Assembly (NCBI RefSeq): GCF_014203715.1
Contig: NZ_JACHJP010000003.1
Span: 468,092-532,091, forward strand
Reading direction: 5' to 3'
Length of the DNA stretch: 64,000 bases
Source of the DNA: Streptosporangium saharense
GTDB taxonomy: Bacteria; Actinomycetota; Actinomycetes; Streptosporangiales; Streptosporangiaceae
Every line of letters begins with the position of its first letter. Within the stretch, counting starts at the first letter, position 1. The notes under the pieces are model-generated. The model was given only the letters and a program-made list of their open reading frames with translations. It searched no databases and had not been told where the DNA came from. Of this stretch, positions 17,837-26,075 are shown piece by piece. Both the position numbers and the translations under genes were made by a program.

Positions 17837-18646
17837 TCAGGGGCGGCAGATCAGCTCACCGTGGAGCACGGACAGCCAGCCGTCCCGCGCGGCGGCCCAG
17901 GCCAGCCAGCCCTCGGAGATGCGGCGCAGGTCCTCCTCCGTCGCGGCCCCCGAGGCGAGCGCCTGGCGGGCCATGTCGGACTTCAGGATGCGCTCGGCCC
18001 ACATGCCGCCCCACCAGTCGCGGTCCTCGGGCGTCGCGAAGCACCAGGCGGAGGCGGAGGCGGTGACGTCGGCGAACCCGGCCTCGTGCGCCCACGAGAG
18101 CAGCCGCCGTCCCGCGTCGGGCTCGCCGCCGTTGCCCCTGGCCACCCGCTGGTAGAGGTCCAGCCACTCGTCCAGCTCCGGCAGCACGGGGAACCAGGTG
18201 AAGGCGTCGTAGTCGCTGTCGCGGACCGCGACGATCCCGCCGGGCGCGCAGACCCGGCGCATCTCCCGCAGCGCCTGGACGGGGTCGCCCACGTGCTGCA
18301 GCACCTGGTGGGCGTGGACGACGTCGAAGGCGCCGTCGGGCAGGTCGAGGGCGTGCACGTCGGCGACGGCGAACTCGACGTTGGACAGGCCCCGCCGTTC
18401 GACCTCGGTCCTGGCCAGGGCCAGCGCCTCCTCGGTGACCTCCACGGCGGTGACCGTCCCCGGCGATACCAGGGCGGCCAGCTCCGCGGTGATGGTGCCG
18501 GGGCCGCAGCCCACGTCCAGCAGGGACATCCCGGGCCTCAGGTGCGGCAGGAGGTAGGCCGCGGAGTTCTCCACCGTGCGCCAGCGATGGGAGCGCAGCA
18601 CCGACTCGTGGTGCCCGTGGGTGTAGACGGCGTTCTTGGACGTCAT
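17837..18646 (-). CDS. Class I SAM-dependent methyltransferase (UbiE-like)
   Basis: A 269-residue soluble methyltransferase. The SAM-binding motifs are SLLDVGCGPGTITAELA (motif I), VTAVEVTEEAL, VEFAVADVHALDLPDGAFDVVHAHQVLQHV and LREMRRVCAPGGIVAVRD. The C-terminal third (WCFATPEDRDWWGGMWAER) shapes the unknown substrate site. AAGGAG precedes the ATG at 18646. It is convergent with the carboxypeptidase gene, with 24 nt between their ends. Confidence 0.92.
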   Translation of the reverse strand: MTSKNAVYTHGHHESVLRSHRWRTVENSAAYLLPHLRPGMSLLDVGCGPGTITAELAALVSPGTVTAVEVTEEALALARTEVERRGLSNVEFAVADVHALDLPDGAFDVVHAHQVLQHVGDPVQALREMRRVCAPGGIVAVRDSDYDAFTWFPVLPELDEWLDLYQRVARGNGGEPDAGRRLLSWAHEAGFADVTASASAWCFATPEDRDWWGGMWAERILKSDMARQALASGAATEEDLRRISEGWLAWAAARDGWLSVLHGELICRP

Positions 18647-18834
18647 GGCGGATCACTCCTTCGGTTGATCTGGTCGAACCGTATCATCCATCTCATATAT
18701 TAAGAGAAATCGTCTCAAAATATGGTCGTTACGGATTTCGTATCATTCGGACACTTGCTGTCACGGTGAGGTGGGATCACACTCGGGTCCGGTACCGGCG
18801 TTCCGGTACCGGTGTCGCCGTGGGGGTGGTCCTC

Positions 18835-19272
18835 GTGACCGAGGAGTTCAGCACAAGTGAGACCTGGCCGATGGAGTGCCTGCGTTGCTGGCACGTCTGG
18901 CAGGAGGAGTACGTCGTCCGTCATCTGACCGACGTGCACGGCCACGATGTCGTGGTGTGGCTGCGCAGGGGCACGCCGGTCCAGCCGCCCTGGTCGGGAA
19001 CGAGCTGTCCCGGCTGCGGGCACAGCCGCGTGGCGGCCTTCCCCCCGGGAAGCCGTCCGCTCATGGTTCCGCTCGCGCTACCGGAACCCGCCGCAACCGT
19101 CCCGGCCCTGGCCGACGAGCGGCGTCACATACCCGCACAGAGACCGGGAACCCGCGAACGGATCGTCTCGACCCTCACCGGGCAGCCCGCCCTGCTCTAC
19201 GCCCTGCTCGGCATAGTGTTCCTCCTGGTCACCGGCTTCGAACTGGTAGAACGAGTAGCCATCCACCACTGA
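18835..19272 (+). CDS. Zinc-ribbon protein with a C-terminal membrane anchor
   Basis: A 145-residue protein. Cys pairs in CLRCWHVW and, ~40 residues on, CPGCGH look like the two knuckles of a zinc ribbon. A Pro/Ala linker and one C-terminal membrane helix (ALLYALLGIVFLLVTGFELV) follow. It is probably a membrane-tethered cytoplasmic zinc-binding protein of unknown role. GTG 18835 has GGGGGTGG upstream; a longer in-frame ORF to 18766 is possible but runs through a GGTACC-rich inverted-repeat region. Confidence 0.6.
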   Translation: MTEEFSTSETWPMECLRCWHVWQEEYVVRHLTDVHGHDVVVWLRRGTPVQPPWSGTSCPGCGHSRVAAFPPGSRPLMVPLALPEPAATVPALADERRHIPAQRPGTRERIVSTLTGQPALLYALLGIVFLLVTGFELVERVAIHH

Positions 19273-19343
19273 ACCAGGGGAACCCTTCCGCCCCGCCCCG
19301 GCCTGAAGGGTTGGGGTACCGGTGCCGTGCGTGAAGAGTTTCG

Positions 19344-19431
19344 GCTTGGGCGCGTCGGTGAGCTGGACTGAGGAGCGACGGAGCGCAGCGGAGGAGCGAC
19401 GAGGGAAGTCACCGACTTCAGGCGCCCAAGC
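19344..19431. repeat. Large interrupted inverted repeat with an internal direct repeat
   Basis: Arms GCTTGGGCGC+GTCGGTGA (19344-19361) and TCACCGAC … GCGCCCAAGC (19409-19431) can pair over 18 bp with a short bulge. The loop carries two copies of GAGGAGCGACG (19370-19380 and 19391-19401) around GAGCGCAGCG. The element lies in the 482-nt gap between two convergent genes, where no ORF has coding character. Confidence 0.7.
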
Positions 19432-19433
19432 CC

Positions 19434-19507
19434 GCGCCGCCGAAGGCGGCGCAAAGAGGCACTACGCAAAAGCAAACACAAGGGACCGCGCCGCAGCACG
19501 CGGTCCC
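19434..19507. terminator. Two hairpins in the convergent gap
   Basis: GCGCCGCC-gaa-GGCGGCGC (19434-19452) and GGGACCGCG with CGCGGTCCC (19482-19490 / 19499-19507, 8-nt loop) are perfect stems. They probably terminate the zinc-ribbon gene upstream and/or the convergent aldehyde dehydrogenase gene. Confidence 0.6.
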
Positions 19508-19553
19508 CTGTGTGCCCCGGGAGGGCTGCGGCCCTTCCAGGTGGATGACGGTC

Positions 19554-19591
19554 GCGCCGCCGTACCAGAACACGTTCCGGTACGGCGGCGC
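19554..19591. terminator. 13-bp perfect hairpin, likely bidirectional terminator
   Basis: GCGCCGCCGTACC and GGTACGGCGGCGC flank a 12-nt loop (agaacacgttcc). It is the nearest strong stem downstream of the aldehyde dehydrogenase stop at 19755. The remaining 160 nt up to that stop hold no gene. Confidence 0.65.
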
Positions 19592-19754
19592 GCGCCGTCG
19601 CGTGGGGGACGGGACCGGTGCCGTCACCCGTGTGGCAGCTCCACGCGGGGAGGTCGCCCGCCTCCCGTGGCCCGCAGGCCGCCGGGGGCGTCCGTCCGTC
19701 TCACCGGAAGACATCCCGCGATCATGATGGGGAGAACCTCCCGAATGGGCAAAG

Positions 19755-21296
19755 TCAGAGCCTGAAGTCCGGATCGGGGATGATTTCGGCGACGTCCATC
19801 TGGGCCTTCTGGAGTTTTCCGGAGTAGTCCCAGTTCAGCGCCTGCCAGCGGGTGAACTGGTCGAGCACCCACACTCCCGACTGGCGGCTGCCGTTGCCCG
19901 ACTTGCCGTTTCCGCCGAAGGGCAGGTGCGCCTCGGCGCCGGAGGTCGAGTTGTTGACGCTGACCATGCCCGCGCCGATGCCCGAGCGGAACCGGAAGGC
20001 GGACTTCGGGTCGGTCGTGTAGATGGAGGAGGAGAGCCCGTAGCCGGGCCGGTTGGCGAGCCCGATCGCCTCCTCAAGGGTGGTGAAGCCCGTCACGCCG
20101 ACGATCGGGCCGAACGTCTCCTCAAGGAACAGCCGGTCGCCGGGGCGCACACCGTCCACGACGACGGGGTGGTAGTAGAGGCCGCCCTCGCCGGTGAAGC
20201 TCCCACGGGGGTTGTCCGGGGTGATCCTGCCGGTCGGCCCGGAGACGACAGTGTGGTGCGGTTCGATCCAGCCGAGATACTCCTCGAACCGGGCGGCGAA
20301 CTTCTCGTCGAGCAGCGGCCCGCACAGCACGTCGCCCGCGGGGTCGCCGACCACGGCGTCGGCGACGGCGCGCGTGTAGCGGGTGAGGAACTCCTCGCGG
20401 ACGCTCTCGTGCGCGATCACCGTGCCGAGCGAGGTGCAGCGCTGCCCTGCCGTACCGAAACCGGCGAACAGGGCGCCTTCCACCGCCAGGTCCAGGTCGG
20501 CGTCGGGCATGACCACCATGGGGTTCTTGCCGCCGAGTTCGAGGCAGGGCGACTGCAGGTGCCGTCCGCACAGCTCGCCGATCCTGCGGCCGACCTCGGT
20601 CGAGCCGGTGAAGCCGACCTTGTGCACGGTGCCCTCGCCGAGCGCGGTCTCCAGCCCCCGGTAGGCGGTCGCGCCGTCGGTGAGGACCAGGTTCAGCACG
20701 CCGTCGGGCAGCCCGGCCGCCGCGAACAGCCGGTAGAGCGCGTGCGCCGAGGCGGCGGCGTACTCGGCGGGCTTCCACACGACCGCGTTGCCCGCGAGCA
20801 GCGCCGGGACCAGATACCACGACGGCACCGCGACCGGGAAGTTGCCCGCGGTGATCACCGTGGCGACCCCGACCGGAACCCTGAAGGTGAACAGGCTCTT
20901 GTCGGACATCTCCGAGGGGACGGTCTGCCCGTAGAGGCGCCGCCCCTCGCCGAGGAAGAAGTCACACGTGTCGACGATCTCGCGGACCTCTCCCAGTGCC
21001 TCCGCGTACGGCTTGCCGATCTCCCGGGTGACGAGCCGGGCGAGTGTCTCGGCGTTGGCCTCGACCAGCCGTCCGACGGAGGCGATCACCCTTCCCCTGA
21101 CGGGCGCGGGGACGGCGGCCCACTCGGCCTGCGCGGCGGCGGCCGTACGGCACGCGGAGGAGAACGTCTCCGCGTCCGCGAGCCTGACCCGGGCGACCAC
21201 CTCGTCCAGGCGGGCCGGGTTGACCGACTCGTAGACGTCGCCGGACGCCCCGGACGTCTGCTTCCCCCCGATGACGGAGACGATCTCATCGGTCAC
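19755..21296 (-). CDS. NAD(P)-dependent aldehyde dehydrogenase
   Basis: A 513-residue ALDH-superfamily enzyme that oxidises an aldehyde to its acid. Motifs: VITAGNFPVAVPSW (cofactor site), WKPAEYA, GFTGSTEVGRRI, catalytic Glu in LELGGKNP, catalytic Cys in GTAGQRCTSLG and the C-terminal EETFGPIVGV. The overall pattern fits the branch that includes semialdehyde dehydrogenases such as aminoadipate-semialdehyde or piperideine-6-carboxylate enzymes, but substrate is not decidable here. GTG 21296 is preceded by GAGGAGGT. A cupin gene lies 51 nt upstream on the same strand and may be co-transcribed. Confidence 0.93.
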   Translation of the reverse strand: MTDEIVSVIGGKQTSGASGDVYESVNPARLDEVVARVRLADAETFSSACRTAAAAQAEWAAVPAPVRGRVIASVGRLVEANAETLARLVTREIGKPYAEALGEVREIVDTCDFFLGEGRRLYGQTVPSEMSDKSLFTFRVPVGVATVITAGNFPVAVPSWYLVPALLAGNAVVWKPAEYAAASAHALYRLFAAAGLPDGVLNLVLTDGATAYRGLETALGEGTVHKVGFTGSTEVGRRIGELCGRHLQSPCLELGGKNPMVVMPDADLDLAVEGALFAGFGTAGQRCTSLGTVIAHESVREEFLTRYTRAVADAVVGDPAGDVLCGPLLDEKFAARFEEYLGWIEPHHTVVSGPTGRITPDNPRGSFTGEGGLYYHPVVVDGVRPGDRLFLEETFGPIVGVTGFTTLEEAIGLANRPGYGLSSSIYTTDPKSAFRFRSGIGAGMVSVNNSTSGAEAHLPFGGNGKSGNGSRQSGVWVLDQFTRWQALNWDYSGKLQKAQMDVAEIIPDPDFRL

Positions 21297-21347
21297 CGTT
21301 GACCTCCTCGTATGGTTGTGACCGCATTCTTCCCCCGGGGACCTTCG

Positions 21348-21776
21348 TCAGATCATGCGGAAGTCGGCGAAGTCGAAGCCGGGGGAGACCACGCAGCTCA
21401 CCAGCACGCCCTCGTCCCCTACGGGTCGGGCGGCCTGCCAGGTGCCCGCGGGAACCAGCGCCTGCGGGACCTGGCCCCGCTCGACCAGCGGGCCGAGCAC
21501 GATCGTCTCGGTCGGCTGGCCCTCGTGGCCGCCGAGGATCAGGGTCAGCGGGCCGCCCCTGTGCCAGAGCCACACCTCGTCCGAGCGGACCACGTGCGGA
21601 CGTGACTCCTGCCCCGGTTCGAGCAGGAAGTAGATGCCCGTCGCCGTGGCCCGGGGGCCGTCGTAACCGGCCGGGGTGAGGGCGACGGAGGTTCTCCAGG
21701 TCTCCCTGTACCAGCCCCCCTCGGGATGCGGCAGCAGATCCAGGGCCTCGGCGAGCGCGGGACGCGTTGTCGTCAT
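21348..21776 (-). CDS. Cupin protein of the DUF985 type
   Basis: A 142-residue small beta-barrel protein. HPEGGWYRETWRT at the N terminus, the metal-site-like SRPHVVRSDEVWLWHRG and the C-terminal WQAARPVGDEGVLVSCVVSPGFDFADFRM match the DUF985 cupins, whose biochemical role is unsettled. The ATG at 21776 begins where codon bias starts. It sits just upstream of the aldehyde dehydrogenase gene and ~110 nt from the IS701-like element. Confidence 0.85.
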   Translation of the reverse strand: MTTTRPALAEALDLLPHPEGGWYRETWRTSVALTPAGYDGPRATATGIYFLLEPGQESRPHVVRSDEVWLWHRGGPLTLILGGHEGQPTETIVLGPLVERGQVPQALVPAGTWQAARPVGDEGVLVSCVVSPGFDFADFRMI

Positions 21777-21888
21777 TGCACCGATCCTAGGTCGCGCTTC
21801 CCGGGCCTTCACGCCTACGCGGCCGTCCAGGCGGGCCAAAACGCTCCACGACCCCCGCGACGGCGAAGATCCACAAGACATGCCCAAG

Positions 21889-23296
21889 TAGTGCTTTGTT
21901 AGGTGGTTAGGGCGGCCGCTGGTGGCAGGTCGGGCATCGGCCTGCCCAGATGGCCAGCAGCGTCTGCAGTTCCCTGAGGACCGCATAAAGCGTCAGGCCG
22001 CCCCAGCCGCTTTTGGGCTGCTCAAGCGCAGTTCGGTGCAGAACAGATGCGCAGCGGTCACCAGCGTGACGTGCCGGTGCCAGCCGCTCCAGGATCGGCC
22101 TTCGAAGTGGTCCAGCCCCAGGCCGGTCTTCAGCTCCCGGTAGTCGTGCTCGATACGCCATCGAATCTTGGCCAGGGTGATGAGGTCGGCCGGTGGAGTT
22201 TCGGCGGGCAGGTTCGACAACCAGTACGCGGTCGGCTCGGAGGCCTCTCGGGGCCACTCGGCGATCACGTGGCTGACCGGCAGTGATCCGTCGGCGGCCA
22301 GCCGAGGCCGGTGCCCGGCGATACGGGCCGGCACAATCACAAATTCCGACCGCAGGCACCCTTTGGAGCCGTTGCGCCAGGCCAGCGAGCGGGCCGCGGC
22401 AGGCCCGGCGGCCAGGACATGCTCGCGCAGGCTGACCGGCCGGGTGCGATAGCGCGCCTTGGGGTGCGGCCCCAACCCCGAATACGCGAGCTTGGCGGGG
22501 ACGGCATCGATTGCGTGCGCGGTGACGGAGCCTTTGACCTGCACCACGTAGCGCAGGTGCCGGTCGCTCAGTGCGGCGCGCAGGGCCGCGTTGTCGCCGT
22601 AGGCGGCATCGGCCACCACCACCGCCGGTGTCAGTCCCTGCCCGGTCAGCTCATCGAGCATCTCCAGGGCCAGCTGCCATTTGGGGCGGTGGCCTTCGCC
22701 TGCCGGGATGGCGCAGCGGGCGCGCCGGGCGGTGATGTGCCTGGCGGCCTCCGGGTCGGCGGCCTGGGCGGCGTCCCAGCAGGCGGGCAGGAACAGCCGC
22801 CAGGTCAGCGGGCAGGAGGCGACATCGGTGACCGCGTGCACGCTCACGCCGATCTGGCAGTTGCCGACCTTGCCCAGGGTGCCGGAGTACTGGCGGGTCA
22901 CCCCCGGTGAGGCGGTGCCGTCCTTGGGGAAGCCGGTGTCGTCGATCACCCAGGCGAGTGGGGTGATCGCCTGGGTCGCCCGGTGGGCCAGGCGGTGCCG
23001 TACCGGGCGGAAGTCCCAGGTGGAGGAGGTGAGGAACTGTTGCAGGCTCTGGTGGTCCACGCCGAGGCGTTCGGCCATGGGCTGCATGGACTTGCGGCGG
23101 CCGTCCAAAAGCAGGCCGCGCAGGTAGGTCAGGCCCTTGGCCCGCTGATCGCAGCGGGTCAAGGGGGTGAAGATCTCCGCGGCGAACGCTTCCAGCTGTT
23201 GTCGGGTATGCGTGAGCTGTTCGGGGGTCACATCCGGAGCGAACCATCACTCGATGGCATCGACCAGTCACAACAGGATGACCTAACAAAGCACTA
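21889..23296 (-). mobile_element. Complete IS701-family insertion sequence
   Basis: A 1408-bp element. TAGTGCTTTGTTAGGT at the left end is repeated inverted and without mismatch at the right end (ACCTAACAAAGCACTA, 23281-23296). The 4-bp sequence CAAG flanks it on both sides (21885-21888 and 23297-23300), which fits the 4-bp target duplications of IS701 elements. One full-length transposase gene is inside. Intact ends, an intact duplication and an intact gene indicate a recent and possibly active insertion. Confidence 0.92.
21993..23231 (-). CDS. IS701-family DDE transposase
   Basis: A 412-residue transposase. The DDE acidic residues are visible in WVIDDTGFPKDG (first Asp), VVVADAAYGDN (second Asp) and RWRIEHDYRELKTGLGLDHFEG (Glu, with the YREL signature). 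The length fits full-length members, and no frameshift is seen. The GTG at 23231 is the only sensible start. It is the only mobile gene in the window. Confidence 0.94.
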   Translation of the reverse strand: MTPEQLTHTRQQLEAFAAEIFTPLTRCDQRAKGLTYLRGLLLDGRRKSMQPMAERLGVDHQSLQQFLTSSTWDFRPVRHRLAHRATQAITPLAWVIDDTGFPKDGTASPGVTRQYSGTLGKVGNCQIGVSVHAVTDVASCPLTWRLFLPACWDAAQAADPEAARHITARRARCAIPAGEGHRPKWQLALEMLDELTGQGLTPAVVVADAAYGDNAALRAALSDRHLRYVVQVKGSVTAHAIDAVPAKLAYSGLGPHPKARYRTRPVSLREHVLAAGPAAARSLAWRNGSKGCLRSEFVIVPARIAGHRPRLAADGSLPVSHVIAEWPREASEPTAYWLSNLPAETPPADLITLAKIRWRIEHDYRELKTGLGLDHFEGRSWSGWHRHVTLVTAAHLFCTELRLSSPKAAGAA

Positions 23297-23343
23297 CAAG
23301 GCGGCCTCCTTTTTTGTCGGCGGCGTTCGTTAGCGTTCGGCGC

Positions 23344-24681
23344 GTGATCGAACGGTGGAATCGGGATCAGGTGCTCGCGCTCGCGCCTGACGCCCCGTCG
23401 AGAAAGGCGGCCCAGGGGGTCTCCTCGCCCGGCAAGTGGTCGGGCGCGGGCGCCACGGCCGAGGCGGTGTGGGGTGAGTGCAAGGGCAGCGGCGCCACGC
23501 CGTACCGCGCGTGCGTCGACCTTTCGGAGCCCGCGTACCGGTGCAACTGCCCGAGCAGGAAGTTCCCCTGCAAACACGCCCTGGGCCTGTTGCTGCTGTG
23601 GTCGGCCGACGCCGTCCCCGCCGCCGAGGAGCCCGCCGACTGGGTCGGCGAGTGGCTCGACCAGCGCAGGGCGCGTGCCGAGAAGACCGCCACCCCGGAG
23701 GGGAGTAAGGCCAAGGCGGTCCCCGACCCCCGCAGGGCCGAGCAGCGTGAGCAGCGGGTGAGCGCGGGCCTGGCCGAGCTGGAGCTCTGGCTGGCCGACC
23801 AGGTCAGGCAGGGCATCGCCGGGTCGCGGCGGCACGACCACTGGGACGGCCTCGTCAAGCGTCTCGTCGACGCCCAGGCTCCCGGTGTCGCGGGCACCGT
23901 CTCCCGCCTCGGTGACGTGCTGGCAGGGGAGGACTGGCCCGCCCGTCTCCTCGGCGAATACTCCCTGCTGCACCTGCTCGCGGTCGCCCACCGCCGCATG
24001 GCCGCCGCGCAGCCGTACGGCGCGGGCCATGAGAGTGAGCACGGCGACGGGCTGGTTCGCACGGTCCGTGACCGGATCGGCTTCCCCGTCGCGAAGGAGG
24101 AGGTGCTCGCCGGGCAGCGGGTCCGCGACGTGTGGGACGTGCTGGGGCGCCGCGACGCCGAGCAGGACAGGTTGGTCACCCGCCGGGTCTGGCTGCGCGG
24201 CAGGAACACGGGCCGGGCCGCCGTCGTGCTCTCCCACGCCCCCGTCGGACAGGCGCTCGACGCCTCCCTGGTCACCGGGGTCGGCCTCGACGCCGAGCTG
24301 GCCTTCTATCCCGGCGCCACGCCGTTGCGCGCTTTGGTCGCGGCCCGGCACGACGGCGCCGTCCCCGCGCTGCCTCCCGCGGGACACGCGCCGCGGGAGG
24401 CGCTGGGGGAGGTGGCCCGCGCGCTCGCCGGAGATCCGTGGCTCGACTCCTGGCCCGTCGTGCTCGGGGAGGTGACGCCGATGACCGCCAGGGCGGGGAC
24501 CGGGTCGTGGCTGCTCGGCCGTCCTGACGGAGCGCTGCCGCTGCACCCGTCGGCGGGCACGCCGTGGCGGCTCGTCGCGGTCTCCGGCGGGCGTCCGCTG
24601 ACCGTCGCCGCCGAGTGGACCCCGCAGGGGCTGCTGCCCCTGACGACATGGGACGACCAGGGACGGGTGATCGTGCTGTGA
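23344..24681 (+). CDS. SWIM zinc-finger protein, first gene of the MoxR-vWA operon
   Basis: A 445-residue protein with a SWIM zinc finger near residues 60-85 (YRCNCPSRKFPCKHALGLLLLW, CxCx6CxH), a motif for DNA or protein binding. The rest is helical and unassigned. Its stop codon overlaps the next start (GTGA). The start GTG 23344 lies only 47 nt from the end of the IS element and has no visible Shine-Dalgarno sequence, so the transcript may be leaderless or the native leader may have been cut by the IS. It is the usual lead gene of the SWIM/DUF5691/MoxR/DUF5682/vWA operon. Confidence 0.88.
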   Translation: MIERWNRDQVLALAPDAPSRKAAQGVSSPGKWSGAGATAEAVWGECKGSGATPYRACVDLSEPAYRCNCPSRKFPCKHALGLLLLWSADAVPAAEEPADWVGEWLDQRRARAEKTATPEGSKAKAVPDPRRAEQREQRVSAGLAELELWLADQVRQGIAGSRRHDHWDGLVKRLVDAQAPGVAGTVSRLGDVLAGEDWPARLLGEYSLLHLLAVAHRRMAAAQPYGAGHESEHGDGLVRTVRDRIGFPVAKEEVLAGQRVRDVWDVLGRRDAEQDRLVTRRVWLRGRNTGRAAVVLSHAPVGQALDASLVTGVGLDAELAFYPGATPLRALVAARHDGAVPALPPAGHAPREALGEVARALAGDPWLDSWPVVLGEVTPMTARAGTGSWLLGRPDGALPLHPSAGTPWRLVAVSGGRPLTVAAEWTPQGLLPLTTWDDQGRVIVL

Positions 24682-26075
24682 ACACCACCTACGGCTGGGA
24701 GGACCTCGTCTCCGCCGCGCTCGTCGGCACGGAGCGCCGTCCGCTTCCCTCGGGGGAGAGCACCCCGGAGGCCGAGCTGCTCGACCACGCCGCGCTGCTG
24801 ACCGTCAGGGCACGCGCGGGCCGCCTGCCCCGCGAGGGCAGCCCGCTGGAGGCCGCCCCAGAGGAGCGGCAGCCGGAAGTCCCCCGGGCGGCGAGCGCCA
24901 GGCTCGCCCGCGTCCTGGGCGGAGAGCGGTCGAGGCTGCTCGCCGAGTGGCTGCAGGCCGCCGCCGAGCGCGGCTACCGGCTCAGCCCGCACCTGCTGCC
25001 CGAGCTGCTCGACCAGGCGGTCAGGGACCGCTCGATCCGTCCTCACCTGGGCGTCCTCGCGGGTGCCAGGGGGCGCTGGCTGGCCGGGCTCAACCCCGCC
25101 TGGGGCTTCCTGCTTGAGGAGGTCACCGCGCCGGGCGCCGCGCACGAGACGTGGGAGCTCGGCACCTCGGGTGACCGTAGGGCCCATCTCGGCGCGGTGC
25201 GGGCGGCCGATCCCGCACGGGCCAGGCTCCTGCTCGATGAGACCTGGGAGAAGGAGACCCCGCAGGACCGGGCCGCCTTCCTGGAGGTCCTGGCCGACGG
25301 ACTGTCCGCGGACGACGAGCCGTTCCTGGAACGCGTGCTCGACGACCGCCGCAGGGAGGTCCGTCACGAGGCCGCCGACCTGCTGACCCGGCTGCCTGGC
25401 TCCCGCCTTGCGCGGCGCATGGCCGAGCGGGCCGCCGCCTGCGTGCGGACGGAGAACGGCGAGGTCCAGATCGTCCCGCCGCTGACCTGCGACGCCGCGA
25501 TGGAGCGTGACGGCGTCAGGGCCAAGCCCCCGAGGGGGACCGGCGAGCGGAGCTGGTGGCTCCAGCAGATCGTGGCCAGGGCGCCCCTTGAGGTCTGGTC
25601 CGGGCTGCTCGGGCTCCCGCCCCGCGAGCTGGTCCGGATGAAGATTCCCGACTGGGGGCGCGAGGTCATGGCGGGCTGGGTCAGGGCGACCGTGCTCCAG
25701 GGCGACCCCGAGTGGGCCCGCGTCTTATTCGCCTGGGACCCGCTCGCCGACCTGCTGGCCGTACTGCCGAGGGGGGAGCGGGAGGATCTGGCGGCCGGAT
25801 TCGTCCGCGGGCACGGCCTCGACGGACAATTGATCATGGTTCTCGGTGGCGCCGCGGCGCCCTGGGGACCCGACCTCGCGCTGGCGGTGCTGGAGAAGAT
25901 CCTCCAGGTCTCCAGCACCCAGCCGTGGAACCTCAGCGAGCTGAGCAGGCTCGCGGGCGAGCGCATCGACCCCGCCCTGTCGGGCATGGCCGAGCGTCTC
26001 TCGCCGGAACCCCCTGTCCAGGAGGTCGCAGCCCTCCTGCGTTTCCGTGACGACATGTTGAAGGAGCTTCAGTGA
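24678..26075 (+). CDS. DUF5691 protein
   Basis: A 465-residue alpha-helical, HEAT-like protein of the DUF5691 family. It begins YGWEDLVSAALVGTERRPLP, the family start, and contains repeated Leu/Ala/Arg helical units (for example VLDDRRREVRHEAADLLTRLPGS). It probably acts as a scaffold or adaptor for the MoxR ATPase. It overlaps both neighbours by 4 nt. Leu350 is encoded by a rare TTA codon (25725-25727), so translation could depend on the bldA-type tRNA. Confidence 0.85.
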   Translation: MNTTYGWEDLVSAALVGTERRPLPSGESTPEAELLDHAALLTVRARAGRLPREGSPLEAAPEERQPEVPRAASARLARVLGGERSRLLAEWLQAAAERGYRLSPHLLPELLDQAVRDRSIRPHLGVLAGARGRWLAGLNPAWGFLLEEVTAPGAAHETWELGTSGDRRAHLGAVRAADPARARLLLDETWEKETPQDRAAFLEVLADGLSADDEPFLERVLDDRRREVRHEAADLLTRLPGSRLARRMAERAAACVRTENGEVQIVPPLTCDAAMERDGVRAKPPRGTGERSWWLQQIVARAPLEVWSGLLGLPPRELVRMKIPDWGREVMAGWVRATVLQGDPEWARVLFAWDPLADLLAVLPRGEREDLAAGFVRGHGLDGQLIMVLGGAAAPWGPDLALAVLEKILQVSSTQPWNLSELSRLAGERIDPALSGMAERLSPEPPVQEVAALLRFRDDMLKELQ

